Assembly: GCA_021234155.1 (NCBI GenBank)
Contig: JAJEKV010000012.1
Coordinates: 5,769,789-5,833,788 of the forward strand
Direction of reading: 5' to 3'
DNA from: Isoetes taiwanensis
Taxonomy: Eukaryota; Streptophyta; Lycopodiopsida; Isoetales; Isoetaceae
DNA: 64,000 nucleotides
The notes below the pieces were generated by a model. That model was given only the letters and a program-made list of their open reading frames with translations, had not been told where the DNA came from and ran no database searches. A program made the position numbers and the translations under genes. Within the stretch, counting starts at the first letter, position 1. Each line of letters begins with the position of its first letter. Positions 23,614-35,300 of this stretch are shown here, one piece after another.

Positions 23614-25648
23614 ATGGATTGTTCAGCCCCGACCTTCAACATTCTTAGTCCTGAGGGTTGTACTTCTAGAATCCCTATGCTTGGAGATATTTCTAACATG
23701 CAGGATGATCAAGATAGTGACATGGAAGATGAGTTTGCTGTTGAGGCTGTAGAACAGTTTTTGAAAGAATCAGGTTGTGATTTGGAAATTAACAGTGAAC
23801 CTGATGCAAACAAGCCTGAGAATGGCAAAGTAGTACCATTCCTTGAATGGGACCAGGATCTGGTAAGCGAAATCCAGAATGGCGGTATCAGCAAATCTGA
23901 GGCTAAGTTGCAATGGGCAAGAAGGCAGTTTGATAGCTGGAGAGTTCACAAAAAAAATCCGATCGATAAAACAATTGAGCAGCTTGAGTTGAAGGAATTG
24001 GCAGGTATGTTAGAGTCGTTCATGATTCAAGTTGTGAAGCTGGATGGAAGCTTGTTCCCGTTGGAATCGTAAGTATATTTATTGATTTTGTTAATTATTT
24101 CCATGCATGTTATAATAGTTTACTTTTGTTGTGCAGGCTTCAGGATTTGTTTAGGAGATTTGGGTGTCTAGTTAGACGCAAACAGGAGTGGCGTATTGCA
24201 GAAATTGGTATTGAGGAGCCGATTCACGAGAGCCAGATTGGCTTGTGTTGCTGCTATGCGACGCTCTAGGATGACTCGAGGGATATGTAATAAGAGAAAA
24301 AAGGTGGACGAGATCTCATTTCAAAATGAACAAGCATTGTTAGCGGATGTCGATCATTCAATAAATCATTCTAAAGGTAAAACTTTTTTTGTATTTAATT
24401 TTATATTTATTTTCTGTTATTTAAGTGAATGTTTCTAATATTGTGTTTTGCAGGTTTGCAAAAGAGGATAATGTACTATTGTGTTTCTAGGTTTGGGATA
24501 AGAGGTGAAAAAGAACTAGCAGGTTCAAAGCTTTCAGATTTTACTATAGGTTCCGAGAATGAGAAAGAATTTGTGGAGTATAATGAGCGGCTGTCCAAGG
24601 CATATGACGTCGGTATGGATAGGTACCAGGAAGAGAGTTTCAGAATGCCGCTTCGTGTGTTTGAACATGATGTTATTCTAAGCTTCAAGCAATTCTTTCG
24701 ACACTATCCTACTGAGCCTAATGATTCCAATTGGTTGTTCAAGCAACCAATCATTTCACCTCGCAAATTTGTAAGCATTCAGTTTTTTACTGTTTTTCTT
24801 TTCTGTTATATATTTCTAACACTTTTGTTTGACAGGCATGGTATAATGTCAAACACCGCCTTAGTGGAAGAAAAATATCACAATGGCTGATGGTTCATTT
24901 AGCAATAAGAGTGGAAGAACAACTTTAGTTTCAAGGTTAAGTCGTGCTGGAGTGCCTCTTCAAGTCGGAATGAAAGTAACTGGTCATAGAACATCAGAAA
25001 CGTTCCACAGGTAATTCTCCATTTCTTTTCATTATTGTTTCTATTTTTCTATTATTAGTAATTGGTAGAATGCTAGTAGTTTATTCAGAATGCTAGTAGA
25101 ATGCTAGTGGAATAATTAGTATAATGCTAGTAGTAATTGGTAGAATGCGATTAATTTATTAAACTACTAGATTATGTTGCAGGTATGATAAGACCGCAGA
25201 ACTCCAGGTTAAAGCAGCAATGGAAATAGCAGGACAACCATTCAATTCTGACGGGTCTAGGCGGTTATATGAGGATGTCTATAACGATGAGCTGCACAAA
25301 TACGATGAGATTCAGAATGGAACGATAGCTGGAAATGCCTTATATGGTATCTCTCCTGCTTCAACTCCTTCTCATTCTGGTACAATACTACAGTCCATTG
25401 ATCAACAGTTGATCAAGAAAGACAGTGTAGTAAGCGCAAGCACAGGAGCACAAGAAAATGTAGGAGTTGTAGGTGACATTCATGCAGTTGTAGGTGATAT
25501 TCAGGCAGATAATGATCTTGCAGATGATGCTTTCCTCAATCGCCATTGGGAATCTCTCGAACAGGTCGCACATGAGCATCAGATTGCCATGAATATCTCT
25601 GGCGGCAAGTTTCAGAATTGCATCTTCAACTTCTATCGTAAAAGTTAA
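23614..25648 (+). pseudogene. Crypton-type tyrosine recombinase, five coding exons, two frame breaks
   Basis: Predicted exons: 23614-24068, 24137-24376, 24454-24770, 24836-25010 and 25183-25648, all joined by GT-AG introns of 65-172 bases. I chose ATG 23614 because it follows a TGCAG acceptor-like site; ATG 23542 is an alternative. The N-terminal half has the Crypton SAM-like pattern (WARRQFDSWRVHKK, ELKELAGMLESFM, KLDGSLFPLESLQDLF). Catalytic elements: arginine in SRFGIRGEKELAGSKL; KSGR in place of the usual HxxR; the TGHR histidine; and the tyrosine of HRYDK. The tail ends in GGKFQNCIFNFY, as in many Crypton proteins. Frame slips occur once between 24196 and 24225 and once in the A-run at about 24871-24875 (one A seems missing). 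Splice sites are intact, so decay is recent or the breaks are sequence errors. Expected role: DNA strand exchange in the nucleus. Confidence 0.8.
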
Positions 25649-26147
25649 GCCTACCGAACTCTGATATGAATTTGAGGAGAATTGGATATATTTTGGAATA
25701 CTTGCTATGATGTCTAATATGGTTTGAAATACTGGAATATGATCTGTGTTTTGAAATTTTGGAATATTATCTGTGTTTTGAAATACTGGAATATGATCTG
25801 TGCTCATTCTGAAATAGTGGAATATAATCTGTGCTTTGTGTATATCTGTGCTCATTGTGAATGAAATGATTTATTAAATAATGTACTAATGATCAGTGTA
25901 AAATTATACTGTGTAATGATCAGTGTCAAATGATGTTCCAAATGATCTATAAACCTGTGTAAAATGATTTGTAAAATTTCGTGTAAAATGATCTGTCCAT
26001 TGGAATGCAACTGAAAAACTCGAATACTGGAATGCAACTAAAATATTTGGAATGCAACTGAATAAAATGGATGTAGACTATATAGTCTACATGCCTGAAA
26101 ATGAAAATCAAATAAAAAAGGACACGTGTCACCACCATATTGAATAT

Positions 26148-26169
26148 ACCTAAGTGTCGTTTACGTAAT
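26148..26169 (-). repeat. Right terminal inverted repeat of Crypton-type element
   Basis: ACCTAAGTGTCGTTTACGTA plus AT; the reverse complement matches 22806-22827 with three transitions. Confidence 0.65.
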
Positions 26170-26334
26170 TATAAACAATTTGCAATACAATACATGGCAA
26201 AAATCACACTCCTAATCTTAGTAAGTGCTGCTGTCAAGTTTTACTAGAGTTTGTTCTAGAATTTAGCATGGCATGGGATTTAAGCCATTTACATGCTCAT
26301 TGTCCCAATGATACATTCTACCTTTAGAACTTGG

Positions 26335-26625
26335 ACTGAATGTCGCATGCAAAATCTATGAAATGCAGTCCAAGGAGCTGATAGCATGTTTGAAAAACCA
26401 AAAAAATCACAATGATTAGCATTATCTTGACATCCTTGATCAAGAAAACAACTAGAAAATAGATTGCGGGACTGAATGTCGCATACAAAATCTAGAAAAT
26501 GCAATGTCATCTCATTTATGCCATCGAGAAAGTGTGAGCTGATGGAACACTGCTTGAAAAACAAAAAAAATCACCATGAATATCATCATTTTGACATCCC
26601 TCGTCAAGAAAACAGTTGGACAACA
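26335..26625 (+). repeat. Imperfect tandem duplication, about 140-bp unit
   Basis: Each half starts with GACTGAATGTCGCAT(G/A)CAAA and later contains TTGACATCC followed by TCAAGAAAACA. The second copy has a short insertion. Non-coding. Confidence 0.75.
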
Positions 26626-27111
26626 GTTAAGACAACGTGCACAAGCCCATCATGAGCTGTGGAGGAAAGTAGAAAACATTTTTACCCGAAAAAACAAATG
26701 CATTTTGATGCTTGTTGAATGCACTTGTTGCCATTATACCACATAGCAGCACTTCTTGCCATTACAGTAGTACAGTGTAAAACCAGTTATTTTTTTAAAA
26801 GTCTCACCAGAATAAAAGATAATTGTAGTGACAGTCCTCTATAAGTGGCGCTAAAAAGAAACATTCAGACTATGGTTGGTTGGTGTGCAGATAAGAAAGA
26901 TATGTGAATGGGGGATCTGCATTTAGGATCTTGGGCATAACAACAGCAGAATTAGAAATGACTCCAAACCTACCATAGAAGAATGATGAATCTCGCGATA
27001 CCAATAAAAAGAGACATCTGCAAGATAAGGTAGAGAGGACATCATCTAACTTAAGAGGTCGGAAGATGGCATAAAATGTACATGTGTATGTCCTCTTTTA
27101 GATAACCATCA
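26626..27111. other. Spacer downstream of the MORG1 gene
   Basis: AT-rich; probably contains the 3' UTR of the minus-strand WD40 gene. No other feature seen. Confidence 0.45.
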
Positions 27112-29265
27112 TTACTTCCACAGACGAACTGTACCATCAACAGAGGACGTGACCATGCACACATCTGTAGGATGGTAACTTACACTTGTCACCTGCACAT
27201 AGCACAATTATTAGTATAAAGGAAGAATAATGTACTATAGGAGGAAGAATTAGGACAAAATTTTAATGCATAAATGATGAGACAAATAAATCTATAAACT
27301 CCACCACACTGTTAGATTATCTTACTTCCAGTATTGTGACCTCAAAATCCCCACCACTAAATGTCTCCTTTGTAGTTCTTTCTTTGTCTCCTAGTTTATT
27401 CTGATAAGATTCAATCACTTACTACGTTGTACCCTGTAGCATTATGTTTAAATCAATTCACCAACTGCTGTCTGCCACTCACATATTTTAGCTATAGCTG
27501 AATTCTCTTTCAAAAACCGGGTGAAAATATGCTCTTACTACTAAATACAGATGACATTCTCACATGTTGAAATTACAACAGCAACCTACCACTGATGCAT
27601 GAGCCTTGAAAGAATCTGTTTTTGAAGGATCCACTAAATCCCAGTAAACAATGCGCCCATCTTCGGAACCGGCAACAACATGTGCGTCCGTGTTTGTCAA
27701 GCAGCTGTCCGTTTTGTATGACTGTAACGATGAGTACTTTGGTAAGAACATCCACTCACACTGCACACCTTTTCTATCCATATTATGAGTTTGCTAGGTC
27801 ATAGACATATACTGCTGCAAAATAGAATACAAACTCATCCCCAATTCTAATGATCCAGGTATTAAACTATGAGATGGCAGCCCCCATGATGTTGAGGCTT
27901 CTCTGTTTACTGAGGCCAGGTCAGACTTGTATTTTAGTCTGATACCTCAGCTTTAAGAAGTATCTGCATCGCTTTCATATCTTTGGCGGCATAGGCTTGT
28001 GACTTTACTTTGGAAGGAAAGAAGGAAGGAAATCTATTCATGTCTACTGAAGAAGACATGCCAATGAACAGAGCAGAATAAGAGGACCATATGATTGCAA
28101 TACTTCATGGGAAAGGACACTGTTAATATTACTTGAATGAAGAAAATGACAAATGCACCTTGTTAATATGCCCCTTATATTCTTGCAATAGTTCTCCCGT
28201 TTCTCTGCATAATGGTGACCACTATAAGTATCCACCACTTGAAGAAGCTATTTCTACCAATTACATATCTATGACAAGGAATATGATTCCAATGTAATCT
28301 CAGGACTTACAACATCGAATTCGTACCTGTCAAGTAGTCTTAAAGTTGAATCAAGGCAGCCTGCCAGAATGCACTTTTTATCATTTGAGAGTGAAATACT
28401 GTTCACAGAATGGCCCAACTCGTCTCCAATTTGTCTGGAAAATAAACAACTTTGTTCAGAAAAGGCAGCTATATGACTAAAGATTTTTGGCATATTACAT
28501 AAACTACATACTGTTCATATAAGAAAATAAAAGAGTGGATTCACCTTCCTACACGAATATCAAATGTACGTATCGACCCGTCAACACTGCCGGCAATTAT
28601 TTCGAACTTCGTTACGACTACAGAAGTGACACTGTCTGTGAAGGCTTCCATTATCTGTATAAGATCCATCCACTCCTTAGGAGATCATTCACAGGCCAAA
28701 CAATAAATCATAGTTCTACTTCAACGAGAATATCATAACTACCAGGTAAAAAATATTTCTGTTGATAAGAGATATACCTGAATGGGCTCCATGCTGTGGG
28801 ATCGGCAATCCCAGACCCGCACAGATCTATCATATCCGCCTGAAATAATAGCTGTAACGAGCTCGTTGAATTTTACTGAATTCACCTGACAAATTTCCAG
28901 TGTAAGAATCTCATAAGTTCAAAAAATAACCAGGTAAAGAAGCTAAAGGTGGAGACCTCACTATCATGGCCTCTGAATTTACGAATCACACGGCCTGTTG
29001 AAACATCCCAGTAAAAGAGCTGTCTATCAGCTCCACAAGAACAAAGCTTAGAGTTATCCGCAGAGACAGCCACATCTCTAACTTCTCTGGCATGAGCATT
29101 ATAAGACTTGATGCGCAGGCCTTTGTGCAGGTTCCAGAGCCGAAGAGTACGATCTTTGCCATAGCTAAGGCAGTAATTACCATCGCCATTGAATCGCACC
29201 GCCAGAACAGGACCTTCGTGCCCCCGCAAAACTGACTCCTCCCTCTTAGGCAAATGCTCCTCCAT
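27112..29265 (-). CDS. MORG1: WD40-repeat protein, MORG1/WDR83 orthologue, seven exons
   Basis: Exons on the minus strand: 29265-28957, 28885-28778, 28654-28545, 28434-28327, 28204-28159, 27721-27590 and 27192-27112. All have GT donors and AG acceptors, and joined they give 297 codons plus TAA with no break. The family size is about 300-315. WD units seen: LRGHEGPVLAVRFNGDGNYC with TLRLWNL, NAHAREVRDVAVS with FYWD, GHDSEVNSVKFN with SVRVWDCRS, DSVTSVVV with IRTFDIR, LGHSVNSISLS with TLRLLDRETGELLQEYKGH, CLTNTDAHVVAGSEDG with VYWDLVD, and AHASVVTSVSYHP with TVRLWK. MORG1 is a seven-bladed propeller scaffold; in animals it binds MAPK components and is also found in spliceosome complexes. In this plant the same role is inferred. 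Exon 5 is only 46 bases. The repeat at 29.74-29.88 kb lies about 470 bases upstream. Confidence 0.93.
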
Positions 29266-29734
29266 AGCCGGCTACTAAAGAAAATTAAACCGCCCTAGAC
29301 ATTTGGGTCTTCATCAACTCCTTCTTTATTGCAATCCGGAAAGTCCCACTAGGATCCTCAGCTCCAATTCATGGATCATCAGAGTTATGGAGAAATTCTT
29401 CAAGTAGGTTCTTCCTTTTGACTAGGGAACTCCAAGCTATTGATCATCTAACGAGATCAAGGTTCTCTGGACTATGATTCAGGTTGTGCTAGAACTGTAA
29501 ACAGAAAGACATAATGGCTTATCCAATTACAATGAAGTTCCCGTTTGGTTACCTTCACACCTGAGGACGGACAGTAGCGGAGCATGAAGAATCATGCCAC
29601 AATCAGCATGCGCGGAAAATAGCAGGAGTCAGCAAAACTACAAGATCTGGCAGGAAAATGCATTTAGGGCGCGCAAAAACCCTAGTTTGGGGTTCTTTTG
29701 GGCCTGGTTTTTGGTTTGGGTTGCCCCTAACCAC
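29266..29734. other. Upstream region of the MORG1 gene
   Basis: Probable promoter and 5' UTR of the minus-strand gene. No TATA box or motif stands out. Confidence 0.4.
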
Positions 29735-29880
29735 GGGCATATCCGTGGTATATCCGTGTCTTTCACATATTGTAGCCACCCCAAAACAAATTACACGGCG
29801 TTTTTGTGGACAGCGGATCTTTTGCCATTTAAGGCTGGCTATAACATGCACACGTTCGACATTCACCGCGATGGTTTGGG
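29735..29880 (+). repeat. Dispersed repeat, copy 2 (inverted relative to 21.3 kb)
   Basis: Matches 21265-21415 in opposite orientation. The shared stretch runs from GGTATATCCGTGTCT to GACATTCACCGCGATGG. Confidence 0.75.
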
Positions 29881-30349
29881 TTGACCCTAGCCGGGGCGGG
29901 GGAACCCTTGTTGTGGAGGGGGGAAGTGACGTTTTGAAGGCGTAGATTTATCATGGAGATTATATGTGATCGAATATTCTCTTAGAAAGATGGTTAGGAT
30001 AGAATGGGCTTGAGCGTGAGCCCAGGTTAGGTTTTTGCAGGGCACATGTATTGTGCGTGAAGGGCGTGAGAGGGCGTTAGTGTAAGTAGTGGAGCTATGG
30101 CGAGTAGTCCGGATTTACGTGGAGAAAACCAAACCAAATTTTTTGAAGGCTTGCTTGCCTTCTTGCCCCATAAGAACCCATAGGCCGATCCAAGAACTGA
30201 GATGCTTCGGCAGAGCTCGCCTTTATTCTCTGTGGCATTCTGAAAATGGCAGGTTGTTCTTGTAGGCCATAGAAGGGAGAAAGCCAACGCAAAACACTCA
30301 GGTACTAGAAACGTGTGCCCAGCAATGCCGGGCATTAATCATGGACGTG

Positions 30350-30480
30350 TGTGGGGTTGAATGGAATGAGTTATTGGTAGAATGTAATAGGTAGAAGAGA
30401 ATGGAATGGGATGGATTGGTATGGAATCGAATGGAATGGATAGGTGGGATGGAATGAAGTGATAGGTGGGATGGAATAGG
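30350..30480 (+). repeat. Degenerate (GGAAT)n pentanucleotide repeat
   Basis: GGAAT/GGGAT/GAATG units recur with interruptions, including GATAGGTGGGATGGAAT written twice around 30440-30475. A shorter (ATAGG)n run follows at about 30712-30731. Confidence 0.75.
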
Positions 30481-30731
30481 TCGATATCATGCTTTGTGGA
30501 AATGCGTACATGTAAGTGATACGTGTAATTAAGAGGTGGAAAATGTATGATGTAGAGTGTTTCTAGCAATGCATGTCAAGATGAGAAGCGTACATTATTA
30601 GACAAACTTAAATGTTTGTTGACTATAGCTCCACATGTTGGGGCTATAAACAAATAGAAATGTGATGCCAGGCATTGATCATCGATGTGAAAATATAATG
30701 GATATGATATAAGATAGGATAGGATAGGATG

Positions 30732-32092
30732 TGTTGGATAGAGTGCTCGAGAAGGTTAAGCGTAATGGAGAATTTCAACTATGCATGTTATTTCTTAGCA
30801 CCGAGCAATTTTTAGACTGCCCAGATAAAATACTCAAATACAACATTTATCATTGGTAGCGTAATGTGGTTTGAGTCATTGGGTGTGGTAATTCTACTTT
30901 GATAAGTTGTAATATAACCTAGTCATAATGATAGTGGGTGGCATTGGCGGGCTTTAGCAACAATTTATCATGATATGGGAGAATAGAAGTCGTCATGTTT
31001 TAAGATTTTGACATGGATGTGAAAAAATGTCATGTAAGTAGACAAATTGGATTAATATGCCTTTGTACCTTCTGGATTTTGCAGGATATTGTTGATCTTA
31101 TGCTAACTATGTTTTGTAGTAAAAATAAATTGTGAACTAGCAAAAAGGCGCAACACGAGGATTGGGTAATTTTAAGCTTGGATTCAGTTTTACAACTGAT
31201 TAGGTTAGTTGTAGAGAAAAATAATTACTAGACAAATTATTAGTTGAAGGAATATTCAAACTAGGCACCTCAGTCCTTGTGTTTGAGTTGATCTTGAGTG
31301 TATTTTAGATGGAAGTGTGATTTGAATAGGTTCATGGCAAATTGTACATTAAACTAGGGTTCTCAGTGCCTTGCATTGCCCTTGTGTGAATATGTATCCA
31401 AAGCAATAGGTCTTAGGGAGAGTTATTATGTGGTTGTTATGTGGTTATGTTGTTTAAAAAAAATTTGGACCCTTGCAAAGCCATTAACTAAGATAACACA
31501 AAATTCAAATTACATTAAAAAAAAAAAAAGAACAAGAGATTAATTTTGATATGTATAGTATAAAATCACAAACTAGACATGGTACCTTTACTATATGAAA
31601 ACAAAAATAAATTATAGAACTATTGAAGTGTTTGAGACAGATATATGGTAAATGTAAGTACTACTAGACTTGTTGATCCCTCATCTTCATATATTGCTTG
31701 GTATTTATCTCTGCATGTCACCATTTGTACTTAATCATCAGTGGAATATCCATGATCCTGATTATCTTCTTTGCTCCTTCGTAATAATTTGTACTAGTTA
31801 CTTCAGAAACACATGTAAAGAATTTTGATCATGTCTACAAAGGATTTCCAGGAAATTACAAAGCACTTTGCCAACATGGAGGAGTTGTAGACAAGTTTGT
31901 ATTTCAAGAATTTGCAGCAAGGCATCGGCATGGATTGCCCATGTTTATAGAATCTGCAGAAGGACTGGTACCTCGTATTCAAGCAACCTTTAGAATTTAA
32001 GAAACAGTAAATATAACGATCATGAAGTAGCATTATACAATTCCGTGTAGATGCTGCTACTAGCTGCCAAAGATACACTAAAATAAGTTAAA
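30732..32092. other. AT-rich spacer
   Basis: No ORF with recognisable motif. The minus ORF 31803-32078 (91 codons) shows nothing recognised. The right part adjoins the poly(T) of the next LINE. Confidence 0.45.
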
Positions 32093-32334
32093 TTTTTTTT
32101 TTTTTTTGGAGGTAAGGTGGGTTTTGTATTCATACTAGAAACTTACATAGTGATATTGTATACCATCAGAGGTATACTGGTAGGCATAATGCCAAAAATA
32201 CACATTCCAAAGGTTTGGAGATGTGTTAAGAAAACCAGACTAATGCCTGTTAGCAGAAAAAGGTCTGTTACCTATTACATATATAAAATTATCAGATAAT
32301 CAAAGCTTTATGTTCATAAGTGTATTGATGCTTC

Positions 32335-35300
32335 CTATTGTGCATCAATCAGATCTTGCATGGTAAGATCCTGTATTCTTCGTCTGCCAAGGATATTCAG
32401 GTATAGGTCCAGTTTGGCAACCGGATAGTTAGTGAAATCCAAAAGAAGGAGAACATGGGCCTCCCGCTTCTGCTGCCACTTATGGAATAAATTCATGAAA
32501 TAAGGCCTGAGATTGTTATGTCTCCGTGCTTCGTTCTCTTCGTAATCTTCTTCAATGCCGCCAAGATGAATCATTTCTTGTTTCAGCTGGATGAAAATTT
32601 CCTCTTCTTCAATTTCGGGAAGATTAGACTCCTCAGTGTCCGAGTCCTCAGCAACCCCCATACCTCGATCCTGGGCTCCATATCTATTAAGCCTCCTCAT
32701 TGCATCTGTGCAAAATAACATCATCAGTAGTTAGATTAAGCACAAAGAAATCATAGACTCCTTGAAATCTACCAAAGGTCGTCCAAAATTTTTTATCATA
32801 GTTCATCCCCTTTAAGGATCTATGTGCAATTGCCGAGTTCACAAGTTCAGCTAGGAAGATTTGTTTGAGCCAGATAATATTTGGATTCTTGTGTTCCATT
32901 GTAACTCTATTTCTGTGTTTCCATACTGTCCAGCAGGAAAGTGCTCTTGTTGTGCTCAAAACCCCGCCCTCCTCAGATTCGTAAAATCTAGGAGACCATT
33001 CCCTCCAATCGTGCCTTTATTTATCTCAAGGGCAAAACCAGTTCGTAATTCATTAATGATCTCACATTGGAAGACATGGTTAGAAGATTCCTCCTTTCCA
33101 CATCCCATGAGACATCTCCCCGATATAGATGAGTCAAATTTGGCTTTCTTTTGATTGGTCATCACCCTTGATGCAATATAAGCCGTAAAAGGTCCTTACT
33201 TTATTTGCTGTGTAGCTCTTCCATCCCTTTCTACATACCTTTGCTAGAACCTTTTGCCTGCAACAGAGAGAGGCAGCTCTGGAAGGTTTGTGTTGGATCA
33301 GAGCTTTATATACTTCCTTCACCGAATATATTTCTTTGCCTTTGAAGTTCCACTGACTATATCTGTCTACCAGCTCATCAATATTCCCAACTTTGTCCAT
33401 TACTGCATTGTATATCTCCTTGTCCAGATTTGAACCTTTAGTTAAATTTGCTATTTCATCCCATGATTTCCATCCTGAATTATCGTCATAAAGGTCCCCA
33501 ATCTGTCTGATACCTGTTTTATGCCATTGCATGTATTTCTGTGGATGAATACATGCCAAACAGTTAATGTCACTATCTGCTATACCTGGATGCCAGAAAA
33601 ATTTCACCTCTTTAGAATTGCTATCAATCACTGGTGGTCTATAGCACGGAGAGGCTAAGTTCCAGGCCTCAAACATTCTCCTTAGGATACTTGAGGTGTT
33701 TGGACAGGGATTAAACTGGAAGTATGCAGAGTCTGGCAACTGATGCTTCAAAGTGTGGCTGCCTACAGGATAGGATTCTTGCAATCAGTTTTTGAGCTGG
33801 GGAAGGAGAGTTATTATGAATAGCTCTCCATACCATTTTAGCTGCTAGAGCTTGTGCCTGAACAAAGAGGTCCTTGCAACCGAGTCCCCCATCCTTCTTG
33901 GATTTGGTCAAGTCATCCCATGCTATCTTATGTGAGCCCTGCCAAATAAACTTTCTGATAGCTGTCTCTATTTTGGCATATGAGGCTTTGTCCCCAATGA
34001 TAGCTGAAGAGAAGTAAACATGTGTACTCCTATAACAAAGATTGGCAATCAGATTCTTCCAAATAAGGACAAAAAGATGTATATGTCCCAAGTTTTTTCT
34101 TATTTGGTCACAATTGGCTCCCACAAATTTTCAAAGTGTGGAATTCAAGGCCAAAGGGATACCTAATATCACAAGAGCGTAATCCTTATTTAGTACCTTG
34201 ATTCCTTTGCAGAAGCAACTTCTTCCTCGAGTCCATAATTATGGCACACTTGCTCTTATTCAAAAAACCCCGATATGCGCTACCAAATTTTTCCATTGTA
34301 TTTAAGAAATTGGATAGGCTTATTCCATCATCTCTCAAAAACAAAAAAATATCACAAGATATTGCATAATAGAAAAAATACCTCCTTCCCCGGTAGTTCG
34401 CGGGGCAATGAATATCACCTTTGGACTGCATATGCATCACCAACTTTGTAAGAACTTCAGCCACTATCGTGAATAGGTAGGGGGGGCAGGAGGGCAGCCT
34501 TGCCTCACCCCTCTTCTACAAGGGAACCGCCAAAGAGGGGGAACCATTGATAATCGAGATGAGGAGGCGATCATGTTGAATCCATATACTTTTTGATAAA
34601 CCTTTTTGGGAGTCCTATGTGCTCCATGGCTTTCTCCAGAAATTGCCACCGATTGTGTCATAGGCCCTCCTAAAGTCCAACTTAAGAAGCATACATTTCG
34701 CTTGGAGAGTTTGTTCCAAAGGCATACCTTCAAAGACTCCAATATAGTTATCCTAATGTTCCTTTGGGGAAGGAAGGCTGACCGACAGGGTTAATGACCT
34801 TCATTAGAATTGGCTTCAATCTGCTTTGCAAGGATCTTGGCTAGCATCTTGTATGTGGTATTGGTGAGTGAGATTGGTCTCCACTCTCCAATGTTTGTTG
34901 GGCTGCTAACTTTTGGTATAAGGGTAATAAGCCCTGCATTTATTGCTGGATGCAAATATCTTGCTTGCCATGCTCCCTTAATGAAAGTTATGAGGTCATC
35001 TTTCACCAGTTCCCAAAAACCTAAATAGAATTCAGGTTGAATCCCATCAGGGCCAGGACTTTTGCCATATGCCATGGATTGTAGAATTTCTTTGATCTCC
35101 CTTTCATTAGGGTTTTTTTGAGATTAAAAAAGGGCCTTCAAAACATGCCAACTAAGCCAAATGAAGATAAATGAACTACCAATCAAAATCGAGTCGATTT
35201 CAAAAAGCAAAGATAACTAACTCACCGGATCATATTTTCTAGCATAACTATTGATAGAAAAGTCCAAATGAGCTCTCGTTTAGTGCAATAGATAGATCTC

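Larger units (their letters stand above)
22806..26169 (+). mobile_element. Crypton-type tyrosine-recombinase element with terminal inverted repeats
   Basis: A spliced gene for a Crypton/DUF3504-type tyrosine recombinase lies inside a 3.36-kb interval. Its ends are imperfect inverted repeats: 22806-22827 against 26148-26169 match at 19 of 22 positions, and all three differences are transitions. Weaker inverted similarity continues inward through GCCACGTCACC (left, about 22842) and GGACACGTGTC (right, about 26120) to T/A runs. No clear target-site duplication is visible, as expected for tyrosine-recombinase insertion. The left end also carries two perfect short palindromes with a shared CACTTAG core. 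Classical Cryptons lack long inverted repeats, so the element limits remain inference until other copies are found. An alternative is a host gene domesticated from such an element. Confidence 0.7.
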
